Shown piece after piece: positions 1 to 9,066 of a stretch of 48,449 nucleotides of DNA. The stretch comes from Flavobacterium sp. A45. Its GTDB lineage: Bacteria; Bacteroidota; Bacteroidia; Flavobacteriales; Flavobacteriaceae. Within the stretch, counting starts at the first letter, position 1; each line of letters starts with the position of its first letter. The translations under genes were made by a program, and so were the position numbers. The notes beneath the pieces are model-generated. The model was not told the DNA's origin, did no database searches, and worked only from the letters and a program-made list of their open reading frames with translations. The DNA lies in NCBI RefSeq assembly GCF_002001005.1, contig NZ_MUNX01000050.1:1-48449 (forward strand), given 5' to 3'.

Positions 1-124
1 TCACAAATATATACGTTTTTCGTTGAGTTTTTATAACTAAAATCAGACTGCTAACCATTTTTGATAAAGCTTTTCAAAATAAATCTGATAATTTATTCCA
101 GTGATTAAATTTTGCTTCAAAAAC

Positions 125-146
125 AAAATGTGTTCGAACACATTTT
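125..146. promoter_or_regulatory. Perfect 22-bp palindrome, candidate operator
   Basis: A perfect palindrome of 22 bp with half site AAAATGTGTTC and a central CG. It lies just upstream of the candidate promoter of the sugar kinase gene. An exact dyad of this length in such a position looks like the binding site of a dimeric regulator; LacI-type operators often have a central CG. No regulator gene is visible in the window, so the factor is unknown. It could also be read as a hairpin, but no T-tract follows it. Confidence 0.55.
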
Positions 147-158
147 ACTTACATTTGC

Positions 159-189
159 TTGTTTTATTAAAACTTAATCTATACTTTCG
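159..189 (+). promoter_or_regulatory. Candidate promoter of the sugar kinase operon
   Basis: TTG at 159-161 and TACTTTCG at 182-189 are separated by 20 nt. This resembles the Bacteroidota promoter pattern (TTG, about 19-21 nt, TAnnTTTG), with one mismatch in the -7 box. The palindrome at 125-146 ends 12 nt upstream, a suitable place for a regulator. The start of transcription would be near 195, giving a leader of about 80 nt before the gene at 277. Confidence 0.5.
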
Positions 190-276
190 TTTTTATAAAA
201 TCAAAAACAAGAATGGTAAAAAAACACAAACCATCACATAAAATACTGAATTACTGAATTTTAACACACATTATAA

Positions 277-1362
277 TTGAGAAAAATTAGATCCATAGCA
301 CCTGGCCGTACTTGTCTTTTTGGAGACCATCAAGATTACCTTGGATTACCTGTTATTGCGTGTGCAATTGACCGGGACATAGAATTAAACGCAATACAAA
401 ATACAACCAATGTATTTAATTTAAACATGTTGGATATTAATGAAGTACGAATTATTAATATTAATGAAACTTTTCCAGAATTAAACCCACGCGACTATTT
501 TGCATCTTCATTGCGAGTACTTAGAAGACATGGTTGTATTCCAAATGTTGGGTACGACATCACCATAACAGGAACTATTCCTATCAATTCCGGCACTTCA
601 AGTTCATCGGCTCTATTGATAGCATGGATTAATTTTTTGATAACCGCCTTTGGTGTAGATGAGGAAATAACACCCGAATTTATTGCACTAATGGGATATA
701 CTTCTGAAGTATTAGAGCATGGAGAACCTGGAGGAATGATGGATCATTACAGCATCAGCATGGGGAATATTGTTCATATTAACACACAGGAACCGTTTCG
801 CTGTTCTATTATTGGTACGGAATTAAAAGGGCTTATTATAGGTGTATCGGGTGTGCCAAAAGAAACCATTGGGCTTATTGGCGAGATAAAAAACAATGCC
901 TTGATGGCAATAGATATTGTAAAACAGAATTATAAAGATTTTGATTTAAATACCACCGAAATTGACGATTTAAAAAAGTACTGCAACTTTTTGCCAGATC
1001 GATTGATTCCTTATTTTGAAGCGGCCATAAAAAATCATCAATACACTATACTTGCTTTGAAAGAGTTTCAAAAATCATCTCTTGATTTAAAAAAAATTGG
1101 CGAATTAATGAACGGTCATCATGCTGTTTTGAGAGATTTACTAAAAATCACAGTACCAAAAATTGATGCCATGATAAAAGCAGCATTAAATTCAGGTGCA
1201 TATGGCGCAAAAATTGTTGGCTCAGGCGGCGGCGGCTGTATAGTAGTAATTGCTGAACCGGAAAAACAAGAGCAAGTGGTTCAATCCATTTTGGAGGCCG
1301 GTGCAAAAGAGGCTTATGTTGTTGGGGTTGATCCCGGAGCGAGAATAGTACAATCGAATTAA
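277..1362 (+). CDS. GHMP-family sugar kinase (galactokinase-like)
   Basis: A 361-residue small-molecule kinase of the GHMP superfamily. The N-terminal motif GRTCLFGDHQDYLG (10-23) resembles the galactokinase signature GRxNLIGEHxDY. The ATP-binding loop PINSGTSSSSA is at 102-112, and the C-terminal glycine motif GSGGGGC at 315-321. It should phosphorylate a free sugar at C1 in the cytoplasm; the sugar cannot be named from sequence. Start: an in-frame TAA stands directly before TTG 277 and no ATG precedes the first conserved motif, so TTG is the likely start. The nucleotidyltransferase gene follows after 10 bp, suggesting a kinase/pyrophosphorylase pair that converts a salvaged sugar to an NDP-sugar. 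The palindrome at 125-146 may regulate both. The family is sure; galactokinase specificity is not. Confidence 0.85.
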   Translation: MRKIRSIAPGRTCLFGDHQDYLGLPVIACAIDRDIELNAIQNTTNVFNLNMLDINEVRIININETFPELNPRDYFASSLRVLRRHGCIPNVGYDITITGTIPINSGTSSSSALLIAWINFLITAFGVDEEITPEFIALMGYTSEVLEHGEPGGMMDHYSISMGNIVHINTQEPFRCSIIGTELKGLIIGVSGVPKETIGLIGEIKNNALMAIDIVKQNYKDFDLNTTEIDDLKKYCNFLPDRLIPYFEAAIKNHQYTILALKEFQKSSLDLKKIGELMNGHHAVLRDLLKITVPKIDAMIKAALNSGAYGAKIVGSGGGGCIVVIAEPEKQEQVVQSILEAGAKEAYVVGVDPGARIVQSN

Positions 1363-1372
1363 ATACAAAAAC

Positions 1373-2251
1373 ATGCATAACAGTTTAATTATTTTGGCTG
1401 GAGGAGCTTCTTCAAGAATGAAAAAACAAGCTTCATTGGAAAATTTAAGCGAAGAAGAAATCCAACAAGCCAATGAGAGAAGCAAAGGACTTATCGGAGT
1501 GGGGCCAAATGGAAGACCTTTATTGGATTACCTTTTGCTAAATGCAAAAAAAGCCAGATACAAAAACATCTACATCATCATTGGTCAACAAGGAAAATTA
1601 TTCAAAGAATTTTATGGCAGTAAAAATAAAAATAATGATTTTTATGGATTAAATATTTCATTCGCTGTTCAATATATTCCAAAAGACAGAATAAAACCAT
1701 TTGGCACAGCAGACGCATTACTCCAAGCTGTGGAACAGTATCCCGAACTAAATACACAATTTTATTCGGTGTGTAATAGCGATAATTTGTATTCCACAAA
1801 AGCACTTTTGGCACTTCGAGAAACCAACAGTCCAAATGCTTTTATAAGCTATGACCGGGATGCCTTGGAATTTTCTGCAGAACGAATTTCACGTTTTGCC
1901 ATTGCTAAACTAGATAAAAACAATCAGCTTTTGGATATTCTCGAAAAACCTTCGGCTGACAGTGTTGAAAAATATAAAGATTTAGAAGGCAAATTAAGGG
2001 TAAGTATGAATGCTTTCAAATTTGACGGAGCTCTAGTATATCCCTATCTCAAAAACTGTCCCATTCATCCCGAAAGAGACGAAAAAGAACTTCCAACAGC
2101 ACTTTTAAACACCATAAAAGATCATCCAAATAGCACTCTTGGAATTCCTTTTTCGGAACATGTCCCAGATTTAACAGCTAAAGAAGACATACACGATGTA
2201 AAAGAATATCTAAAAAAGTATTACCCTGAAATAAATTGGTACGAAAGCTAA
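1373..2251 (+). CDS. Sugar-phosphate nucleotidyltransferase
   Basis: A 292-residue protein of the NTP-transferase (GT-A-like) fold. The N-terminal nucleotide-binding loop is LAGGASSRMKK (8-18). After it comes an insertion of about 25 residues, where other family members continue directly. GTAD at 111-114 and NSDNLY at 135-140 fit the base-binding and metal-binding positions of the family. It should transfer a nucleotidyl group to a sugar 1-phosphate. It lies 10 bp after the GHMP kinase gene, so the two probably act in sequence: kinase makes the sugar 1-phosphate, this enzyme makes the NDP-sugar. Substrate and nucleotide cannot be read from the sequence. Confidence 0.8.
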   Translation: MHNSLIILAGGASSRMKKQASLENLSEEEIQQANERSKGLIGVGPNGRPLLDYLLLNAKKARYKNIYIIIGQQGKLFKEFYGSKNKNNDFYGLNISFAVQYIPKDRIKPFGTADALLQAVEQYPELNTQFYSVCNSDNLYSTKALLALRETNSPNAFISYDRDALEFSAERISRFAIAKLDKNNQLLDILEKPSADSVEKYKDLEGKLRVSMNAFKFDGALVYPYLKNCPIHPERDEKELPTALLNTIKDHPNSTLGIPFSEHVPDLTAKEDIHDVKEYLKKYYPEINWYES

Positions 2252-2559
2252 AAAACTATAGCTGTGTTTACCTTCATTCAGCATTTTATCAAATAACTAT
2301 ATTCATATAAACTTCTAAAAAACTGAATGTAATTTACGATGAGATTAAACTTAATCGTTTAAAAACCATAAATTCCCTCAAAAACTTTGTTTTTCATCTA
2401 CTTCATTTCGTGAATAGCGCTTCAAAATTTACCATATATCACAAATTTAATTTCTAAAGAAATCAAAAAACCCCGTATAAACACTAAAATTAAATATTGG
2501 CACACTATTCGTCTTGAATAACATATTAGAGAAGTGAAAAAAATTCATAGCTTTTTAAT
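2252..2559. other. Intergenic region without recognised gene
   Basis: AT-rich DNA after the nucleotidyltransferase gene. I see no convincing coding region, RNA gene or strong terminator. With the short ORF at 2560-2727 and the 177 bp after it, it makes a 653-bp gap between two gene groups, which looks like decayed sequence. Confidence 0.5.
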
Positions 2560-2727
2560 ATGAGGTCAATAATCACAAATAATGCGATTGACATGATACT
2601 GAATACTTATTGGTTGGAATTGGGTAAAAATTTCAGAACCTACAAAAATCATGTTTATAGAGCATATAACTTTTCTCTGTCAGAACTAAATTCAAAAGAA
2701 GATTTGGAAAGGATCTTTATACAATAA
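2560..2727 (+). pseudogene. 55-codon ORF, possible N-terminal remnant of a larger protein
   Basis: A short open frame from ATG 2560 to TAA 2727. The peptide contains the amphipathic stretch TYWLELGKNFRTYKNHVYRA, which looks like the first helices of a compact helical domain such as an HD domain rather than random translation. The frame stops after 55 codons and I cannot follow it in another frame, so it is more likely a remnant than a complete gene. HD identity is a guess from general resemblance. It could also be a genuine small protein, or noise in a gap. Confidence 0.3.
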
Positions 2728-2904
2728 ATTAATCCAGAAAAGGCAATTCCTTTCTTGTCCTAGTTCAATGCAAAGGCTTTTCAAAGACTATAAATTTGTT
2801 CTATCAATATTAAAAACTCATATCATGGAAAACAAAATATTACATTAAAAACAATAACTCAAGCTCTTTATTTGTAATTTTACTGTCGCATTTACCTACC
2901 TATT

Positions 2905-5274
2905 ATGAGTAATAATTCATTTACAGAAAGCCCGTTCAAAACGATAATTTCATTTCATAAATTGATTGAAAATTTGGAGGATATTGCTTCCGCCGATGTG
3001 GATTATCGGTCGAATTATGCCAAAGCTTTACTCAAAGAAACAGAACTTTTCCCGGAATTCAGAGATGGAATTGAAGATATAAGTTTTATAAAAAAACACG
3101 AAACTTTAATCCATAATTTACTCGCCGATCTCTTCCCTACCGCATTAACGCACAACGAAATTAAAGCGATTAGCATTCCTTTTCAAGACATTACATTTAA
3201 TTACACGGAGAGGTTTAAAAAAATTCTTCAAAATGCTGGTGTAACATTTGACATGGAGATTCGAGATTTTGAGCAGGATGAATTTTACATCTTTAATTGC
3301 ATATTGATTTTAAACACTTATTATCAGCAGCATTTTGATTTTAATAAACCTTTGTTTTATGATATTCCAAATGCGAATGGCATTATAAACCATTACCGCA
3401 TTTTGTACAATGCCGATTTTATAGAAGTCATTCCAACCCAAAATGCAGCCCATCTTTCCCAAAATGACATCGATCTTTTGATGGACAATTATGAGAACAT
3501 TACTTTGTGGAAAGAAAAATTCCCTAAGGAAAGCTGGATTCTAAAAGGATTTGGAATAATTACGCTAATCGATGTTACAAGAGAAAATGCCATATCCAAC
3601 CTAAAAAGCAATCTTTTAAAACCAGAATCTTCACAAGCCAATTCAAAACTGAGTTTTGAAACTATTTTTAGATCTATTTTTAAAATTTCGGATTTAAGAA
3701 TTGGATTGATAATCTACAATGAAGAGCAGGAAAAATTCACCAATCCACCGAATGACGAGAAAGAAATAAAGAGTTTCATCTTAAACGGATTCGAGGAAAT
3801 AGATTGCAAAAACACCGTTTACGGCTGTTCGCTGGAAACTATTTTGGAGAAAAAAAAATCAATGATAATATCTGATGTTGAACAATTTTCCAAAATTCCC
3901 GGAAATGAAAGACTTGCCCAACATTTGCTTCAGCAAAATGTAAAGAGCTGTATTTTTGCACCTGTAATAAAAGACAACACCATACTGGGAATTATAGAAT
4001 TAGTTTCTGCAAAACCAAAGGAACTCAATACTGTGAATGCCACAAATTTAGATTTGGTTCTACCCTATCTCATCGATACAATGGAACGCTATAAAATCGA
4101 TATGCAACACCAGATTGAAGCTATTATTCAACGAGAATATACTGCGATTCATTCCAGCGTGTACTGGAAATTCAGAAGGGAAGCGCTCAAATATTACCAA
4201 ACAAGCAGTCCCAATAAAGATTACATTTTCAAAGAAATCATATTCAAGGAAGTCTATCCGCTCTATGGACAAATTGACATTAAAGGCTCATCCGAGCATC
4301 GGAATCAAACGGTAAAAGAGGATTTGAAAAACCAATTAAAAACTCTCATACAGCTCCTTGAAAAGCAAAAATCAAATGAAAGCCTTATATTATTGGAACA
4401 ACGAATATTCGAATTACAATCTTTTGATAAAGAGCTAGAATCGTCATTAAAAGCTGATACTGAGCAACAAATTCAGAGTTATATTGAAACTGAAATACAT
4501 CCTATCCTGAGAAATACTAAAATGGATATTGATAGTGAAATGGCAACGAAAAACTATTTTGAAAGCTTAGACGAAAAAACAGGAATGTTTTATCAATCCA
4601 GAAAGAAATTTGATAACACTATGTCTGTAATCAATAAAAAACTGGCTCTGGTTTTGGATAAAAAACAAATTGAAGCACAACAAATCTATCCTCATTATTA
4701 CGAACGATTCAAAACAGATGGCGTAGAACACAACCTCTACATTGGCGCATCAATAGCTCCGACAAAACCTTTTAACATGCTTTATCTTCAAAATTTAAGA
4801 TTGTGGCAATTGCAGACTTTGTGCGAAATGGAAATTGAACACCATCAGCTCAAAGAGACTTTGCCGTATGAATTGGACGTAACATCGCTGATTTTAGTTT
4901 TTAGCTCTCCCATTTCTATCCGATTCAGGATGGACGAAAAACGTTTTGATGTAGATGGAACGTATAACGCCCGCTATGAAGTGGTCAAAAAACGCATTGA
5001 CAAAGCCAATATAAAAGGTACCAAAGAACGAATTACCCAAAAAGAAAAAATCACAATTGTTTATTCTCACAATGCCGAAGAAAACGAATATTTAAAATAT
5101 ATCAAATACCTGCAACACAAAAAAATATTGGAATCCACCATTGAACAATTTGAAGTCGAAGAACTTCAAGGGGTATCAGGATTGAGAGCCATAAGGGTAA
5201 AAGTAATCAATACCAATCTCAAGAATCACACACTGGACAACACCCATAACGATTTAGTCAACGAACTAAATTAA
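2905..5274 (+). CDS. GAF domain-containing protein
   Basis: A 789-residue soluble protein without signal peptide. The middle part (about 245-395) has the look of a GAF domain: helix, strand LRIGLIIYNEE, a variable middle with SCIFAPVIKDNTILGIIEL, then a closing helix. The N-terminal 240 residues are helical and unrecognised. The C-terminal 390 residues are long helices with an IEIEHHQLKE-like segment and a charged end. No kinase, cyclase, GGDEF or DNA-binding domain is visible, so the signalling output is unknown. I recall proteins of this architecture in flavobacteria annotated only as GAF proteins. The gene stands alone before an AsmA-like gene 77 bp downstream. Confidence 0.7.
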   Translation: MSNNSFTESPFKTIISFHKLIENLEDIASADVDYRSNYAKALLKETELFPEFRDGIEDISFIKKHETLIHNLLADLFPTALTHNEIKAISIPFQDITFNYTERFKKILQNAGVTFDMEIRDFEQDEFYIFNCILILNTYYQQHFDFNKPLFYDIPNANGIINHYRILYNADFIEVIPTQNAAHLSQNDIDLLMDNYENITLWKEKFPKESWILKGFGIITLIDVTRENAISNLKSNLLKPESSQANSKLSFETIFRSIFKISDLRIGLIIYNEEQEKFTNPPNDEKEIKSFILNGFEEIDCKNTVYGCSLETILEKKKSMIISDVEQFSKIPGNERLAQHLLQQNVKSCIFAPVIKDNTILGIIELVSAKPKELNTVNATNLDLVLPYLIDTMERYKIDMQHQIEAIIQREYTAIHSSVYWKFRREALKYYQTSSPNKDYIFKEIIFKEVYPLYGQIDIKGSSEHRNQTVKEDLKNQLKTLIQLLEKQKSNESLILLEQRIFELQSFDKELESSLKADTEQQIQSYIETEIHPILRNTKMDIDSEMATKNYFESLDEKTGMFYQSRKKFDNTMSVINKKLALVLDKKQIEAQQIYPHYYERFKTDGVEHNLYIGASIAPTKPFNMLYLQNLRLWQLQTLCEMEIEHHQLKETLPYELDVTSLILVFSSPISIRFRMDEKRFDVDGTYNARYEVVKKRIDKANIKGTKERITQKEKITIVYSHNAEENEYLKYIKYLQHKKILESTIEQFEVEELQGVSGLRAIRVKVINTNLKNHTLDNTHNDLVNELN

Positions 5275-5351
5275 AGCAGTTAAACTCGGCATTATCATTT
5301 AAAGTTGGTTTTAAAACTTTATATTTATTGGTTTAAACCAAATATCTGATT

Positions 5352-6902
5352 ATGTCATTAGCAAAAAAAATCATTTTCGGAATTGCTGCTTTATTGGTAT
5401 TATTACTTTTTGCCAATGTTGGTTTAAATTTTTGGCTTACAAATCAGTTTCCTAAAGTTATAAAAGAAAATAACAAAACTCCATATCATATCACTTATGA
5501 AAAGCTAACAATTGACTTACTACCTGCCAATATTCACATATCTAATATAACGGTTCTTCCTAAAATAGAACCCAAAAAAAGCAGAGCTAAAATTGGAGTT
5601 TATGCCAAAACTACATCCATTACCATAACTAATTTCAATATTTGGAAATTACTTTTTAACGATATTATAAAAGCAAAAAGTATTACTGTTAATGAACCAA
5701 ATTTAATTTTATATAAAAAGGACAACAACACTCGTACAATTCGTCAAGAGATTGCAGAACCATTTGATAAAATAATTTCTGTTTCTGACATTTTCCTCCA
5801 GAAAGGAAGATTAACAGTTATCTCCACTCACGATAACGAAATTATCCTCAGCACTCAAAATATTACTGCATCCATAGAAGGAATCATAATTAGTGATCCA
5901 ATATTAGAACGTTCCATACCGTTCTTATTTGATGCCTATATTGTGGATTGTGACAGTTTATATTACAAACCGAATGAGTTTTATACCATTAAAGTATCTG
6001 AAATAAGGACTGCAAATCATACACTTCACATAAAAAATTTAGAATATTTACCCGAATATTCCCGAGTAGTATATGTAAAAAAGTTACCAAAAGAAAAAGA
6101 TCTTTTTACTGTTAAGGCTTCTTCATTGGATATAAAATCAATGGATTGGGGATTTAAAAATGAGGTGTTTTTCTTCAAAGCCAAATCTTTGGTTCTTGAC
6201 GGTGTAAACGCCAACATTTACCGCAATAAAATTCCCGAAGATGATTTGAGCAAAAAACTATTGTATAATGCATTACTTCGAAAAGTAAAATTCCCGCTGC
6301 AAATAGATACTCTTTTGATAAAGAATTCCAAATTAGTGTATGAAGAAGAAATCAATTTTGAAAAAGGTCCGGCTAAATTGACGTTTGATCATTTTAATTT
6401 GAATGCAACTCACATTAAAAGCGGTTTTGGCTTAAAAAAAACAGCAGATGTCGATATCAAAATCAATTGCCGCTTCATGAAAGATTCACCATTAAAAATA
6501 CATTGGACATTTAATGTACTTGATGTAAAAGACAGTTTTACCATAAAAGGCAATATTCAAAATTTTGATATTCAGTCCATGTACCAATTCACAAAACCAT
6601 ATATCAATACTTCATTTGAAGGTGTTTTTAATTCCTATAGTTTCAATATTACCGGAAATGATAAAAACGCATACGGTTATGCCAATTTAAAATACAAAGA
6701 TTTAAAGGTAACTTTTTATAAAAAAGGAAATCCTGATAAAAAAGCCAAATTCAAAAGTGCTGTTACCAATCTGATTCTGAAAAAAGATTCGGATGACAAA
6801 TCCAAACAGGCAAAAATTGAACTGGAACGGATTCAGGAGAAATCTTTTTATAATTTTTTATGGAGAAGCATTGCAGAATCTTTAAAAAAGATCCTGATAT
6901 AG
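5352..6902 (+). CDS. AsmA/DUF748-like membrane-anchored protein
   Basis: A 516-residue protein with one N-terminal membrane anchor (about 7-29, rich in Ile, Leu and Ala) followed by a long beta-rich region. The text after the anchor (ITYEKLTIDLLPANIHISNI) and the repeated strands resemble AsmA/DUF748 proteins, which span the periplasm and are linked to outer-membrane lipid homeostasis. This identity is inference from architecture. It follows the GAF gene by 77 bp on the same strand. A two-way terminator separates it from the convergent lipoprotein gene. Confidence 0.55.
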   Translation: MSLAKKIIFGIAALLVLLLFANVGLNFWLTNQFPKVIKENNKTPYHITYEKLTIDLLPANIHISNITVLPKIEPKKSRAKIGVYAKTTSITITNFNIWKLLFNDIIKAKSITVNEPNLILYKKDNNTRTIRQEIAEPFDKIISVSDIFLQKGRLTVISTHDNEIILSTQNITASIEGIIISDPILERSIPFLFDAYIVDCDSLYYKPNEFYTIKVSEIRTANHTLHIKNLEYLPEYSRVVYVKKLPKEKDLFTVKASSLDIKSMDWGFKNEVFFFKAKSLVLDGVNANIYRNKIPEDDLSKKLLYNALLRKVKFPLQIDTLLIKNSKLVYEEEINFEKGPAKLTFDHFNLNATHIKSGFGLKKTADVDIKINCRFMKDSPLKIHWTFNVLDVKDSFTIKGNIQNFDIQSMYQFTKPYINTSFEGVFNSYSFNITGNDKNAYGYANLKYKDLKVTFYKKGNPDKKAKFKSAVTNLILKKDSDDKSKQAKIELERIQEKSFYNFLWRSIAESLKKILI

Positions 6903-6920
6903 TATTGAATTTTGGACATA

Positions 6921-6966
6921 AAAAAAAGTCTTTTTGGTATCAAAATGAAACCCAAAAGACTCTTTG
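6921..6966. terminator. Bidirectional terminator between convergent genes
   Basis: The arms AGTCTTTTTGG (6927-6937) and CCAAAAGACT (6952-6961) can pair, with an A-run before and a T-run after. It lies between the AsmA-like gene and the convergent glycine-zipper lipoprotein gene and could serve both. Confidence 0.65.
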
Positions 6967-6986
6967 CTTTTAAAACAGTAAATATA

Positions 6987-7412
6987 TTATTCCGCTTTAT
7001 TTTTTGTACTGCTATCAATAATGGCTCCAGTTCCTGCACCTACGCCAGCACCTGCTAATCCGCCTATTATGGCACCTTGTACTTTTTTCTTACTGACAAT
7101 CGCTCCCGTAGCTGCACCAACACCGGCGCCTATCACCGCTCCTTTTGCTGCTCCGCTCCAGCCTTTCTTCTTGGCAGGAACCGCCGCTGCAGGCTGATTT
7201 ACTCCAGTTACATTCTGGCGTCGTTCATTGGCCTCATTGGCTTCATTAGTTTTTGCAATTACCACTTCCATTGAATCAATAATTTTTTTCTTAATGATTT
7301 CCGTTTGCATAGAATCGATACTAACTTGTTTGGCTTTATTAATATCTTCCTTTTGCTGTTTCTGACAAGAAACAAATACGAATACAAAAAATATCACTGA
7401 TAAAAATCTCAT
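6987..7412 (-). CDS. Glycine-zipper lipoprotein
   Basis: A 141-residue predicted lipoprotein: hydrophobic signal and Cys16 in VFVSC. A charged helical part (about 20-70) follows, then a low-complexity stretch. The glycine zipper at about 83-134 contains GAVIGAGVGAATGAIV and GAIIGGLAGAGVGAGTGAII, two repeats of the YMGG/Gly-zipper type. Such zippers insert into or associate with membranes; the family includes SlyB/OmpA-type outer-membrane lipoproteins of unknown job. The gene stands alone between a bidirectional terminator and the HD-PycTM gene. Confidence 0.75.
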   Translation of the reverse strand: MRFLSVIFFVFVFVSCQKQQKEDINKAKQVSIDSMQTEIIKKKIIDSMEVVIAKTNEANEANERRQNVTGVNQPAAAVPAKKKGWSGAAKGAVIGAGVGAATGAIVSKKKVQGAIIGGLAGAGVGAGTGAIIDSSTKNKAE

Positions 7413-7551
7413 AATTTCAAAGTTTAGGTTCGATCCAAAGTACGTCCTAAAAACTGCTGGAGGAATTACATAATTATCATACTATTTTGCAAAATTAACA
7501 GATTCAAAAAAATAGCTCCGTTCAACCTCAAGTGTCTAAAAAGCAGAGATC

Positions 7552-8724
7552 TTAAAGACTTAATGTCTTAAAAGCTAAAACAAAAGCAACTACAGAAAGT
7601 ACAATTCCAATCATAAAAATATTATAGGCAATGCGCAACAAACGGTATTTTTTCTCCAAAACAATTCCTAAAAAATACAAATCTTTAATCATGGAATTGT
7701 ATAAATATTCTCTGTCTTTCATCATTTCGTTCATCGCCCATTTATAATCTTCCAAAGGCATTTTGTAAAAATTGCCAAAGAAAAGCAAGTTCACTTTCTT
7801 ATCTTCAATATCTTGTTTTGTAAAAATACCTTTAGTCACTTTTGGTCGTGTTGAAAGAATGGCAAAAATAATGGTGATTACACTGGACATCAACATAATA
7901 AAAGTAGGAACAACCAAATGCACGTTTCGTGGGCTATCTAATTTTGGAATCAATGTAGAAAGCGCTATCGAAATAATAATGGCGTTTACTGAGAGCAAAA
8001 TATTGGCTTTGCTGTCGGCAATACCACTCAAACGGGTATGATTTCCCAAAGTAACCCGAAACAACGTGTCAATTCCTCGATCTGGTTTTTCTTCTTTTGC
8101 TTTTATTTTATCGCCTTTGGACAATTCTTCATTCATTTTTTTTATTTTTTTTCGAAGTCGTTTAATGTTTTTTTCCTTTAAAGGCTGCCAATGTTCAAGA
8201 GCATAAGAAGTATAAAACTGATGGATCTTTGATAAAAAGAATTCATTCTCTTTTGCCCACTCCATCTCTGTGAATGATTTGCCTTCAACATTCTCCCACT
8301 CTTTCCTCAAGCCTTCACATTCGGAAACATAATCATCACCTAGAATATGATAATAGTCCGCATCCTTTATTACCTTTTCCAAAAGAGTTTGAGGCACATA
8401 CTCCTTGGCCGTTGCTTTGATCAAACTGGAAACTTTAGTTATATACTCCTCGGATTTTTCTTTTTCCTCTAAAAAATGAGTTGCAATTTTAATACCAGAA
8501 TCTTCATGATTTTTGCAGCCATTTGTATATCCCGTGTCATGAAACCAAGCTGCTACGAGTAAAATCTCCTTGTCGGAAGGAGATACTTTTTCTTCTTCAC
8601 ATAAAAGAATAACGGCATTCACTACCCCAATTGTATGATCCAAATTATGATATGAATATACACTGGAAAGCTTATCTTTGATTAAATCGGAAACAAAATC
8701 CTGAACTTGATTTACAAGAGTCAT
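7552..8724 (-). CDS. HD domain fused to a Pycsar-effector-like (PycTM) membrane domain
   Basis: A 390-residue two-part protein. Residues 1-165 are an HD hydrolase domain with likely metal ligands His30 (HNLDH), His62-Asp63 (WFHDTGY) and Asp121 (KDADYY). Residues about 217-390 match the Pycsar-effector transmembrane family (PycTM, DUF5706): RVTLGNHTRLSGIADSKANI, then hydrophobic segments near 243-260, 269-291 and 362-385. A charged linker (185-216) joins them. In Pycsar systems PycTM effectors respond to cCMP or cUMP from a phage-triggered cyclase and damage the membrane. The HD part could degrade a nucleotide signal. No pyrimidine cyclase gene lies nearby, so defence is inferred. Its neighbours are unrelated housekeeping or envelope genes. 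Confidence 0.8.
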   Translation of the reverse strand: MTLVNQVQDFVSDLIKDKLSSVYSYHNLDHTIGVVNAVILLCEEEKVSPSDKEILLVAAWFHDTGYTNGCKNHEDSGIKIATHFLEEKEKSEEYITKVSSLIKATAKEYVPQTLLEKVIKDADYYHILGDDYVSECEGLRKEWENVEGKSFTEMEWAKENEFFLSKIHQFYTSYALEHWQPLKEKNIKRLRKKIKKMNEELSKGDKIKAKEEKPDRGIDTLFRVTLGNHTRLSGIADSKANILLSVNAIIISIALSTLIPKLDSPRNVHLVVPTFIMLMSSVITIIFAILSTRPKVTKGIFTKQDIEDKKVNLLFFGNFYKMPLEDYKWAMNEMMKDREYLYNSMIKDLYFLGIVLEKKYRLLRIAYNIFMIGIVLSVVAFVLAFKTLSL

Positions 8725-9066
8725 ACATAAATTTTTATCTGTCTAAATTATGAAATTGTTTTTTTGAAATTCATTTTATCTCAAAGAATAAATAAAACTT
8801 TGTATAATTTTTGTTTTTTGCCCTTTTGATGGTTTTTATTTAAAACTAAGATTGACTAATCAATTACCTTTAATTACATTTACTTAATATCGTTGAAAAA
8901 TTATTACAAAACTTGGTATTTCACTAAATTTAAAATAATAAAACACACAATAGGATCACTATCAATGGCTATTCAAGAAAGGTATGATTCTTGAATTTTA
9001 AGTTCATGTAAACTTGCCTTTGATAAATCAAAAAAACTAACATTCAATACTGTTAAAAGTAAAATC
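8725..9066. other. Intergenic region between divergent genes
   Basis: AT-rich spacer of 342 bp between the HD-PycTM gene (minus) and the large phosphatase gene (plus). It must hold promoters for both, but I could not find a clear pair of boxes. No gene or structured element was recognised. Confidence 0.5.

Noticed and set aside
1..120. Start of a divergent gene at the left edge
   Set aside because: No frame with start and coding character could be read in the first 120 bases; too little sequence is present.
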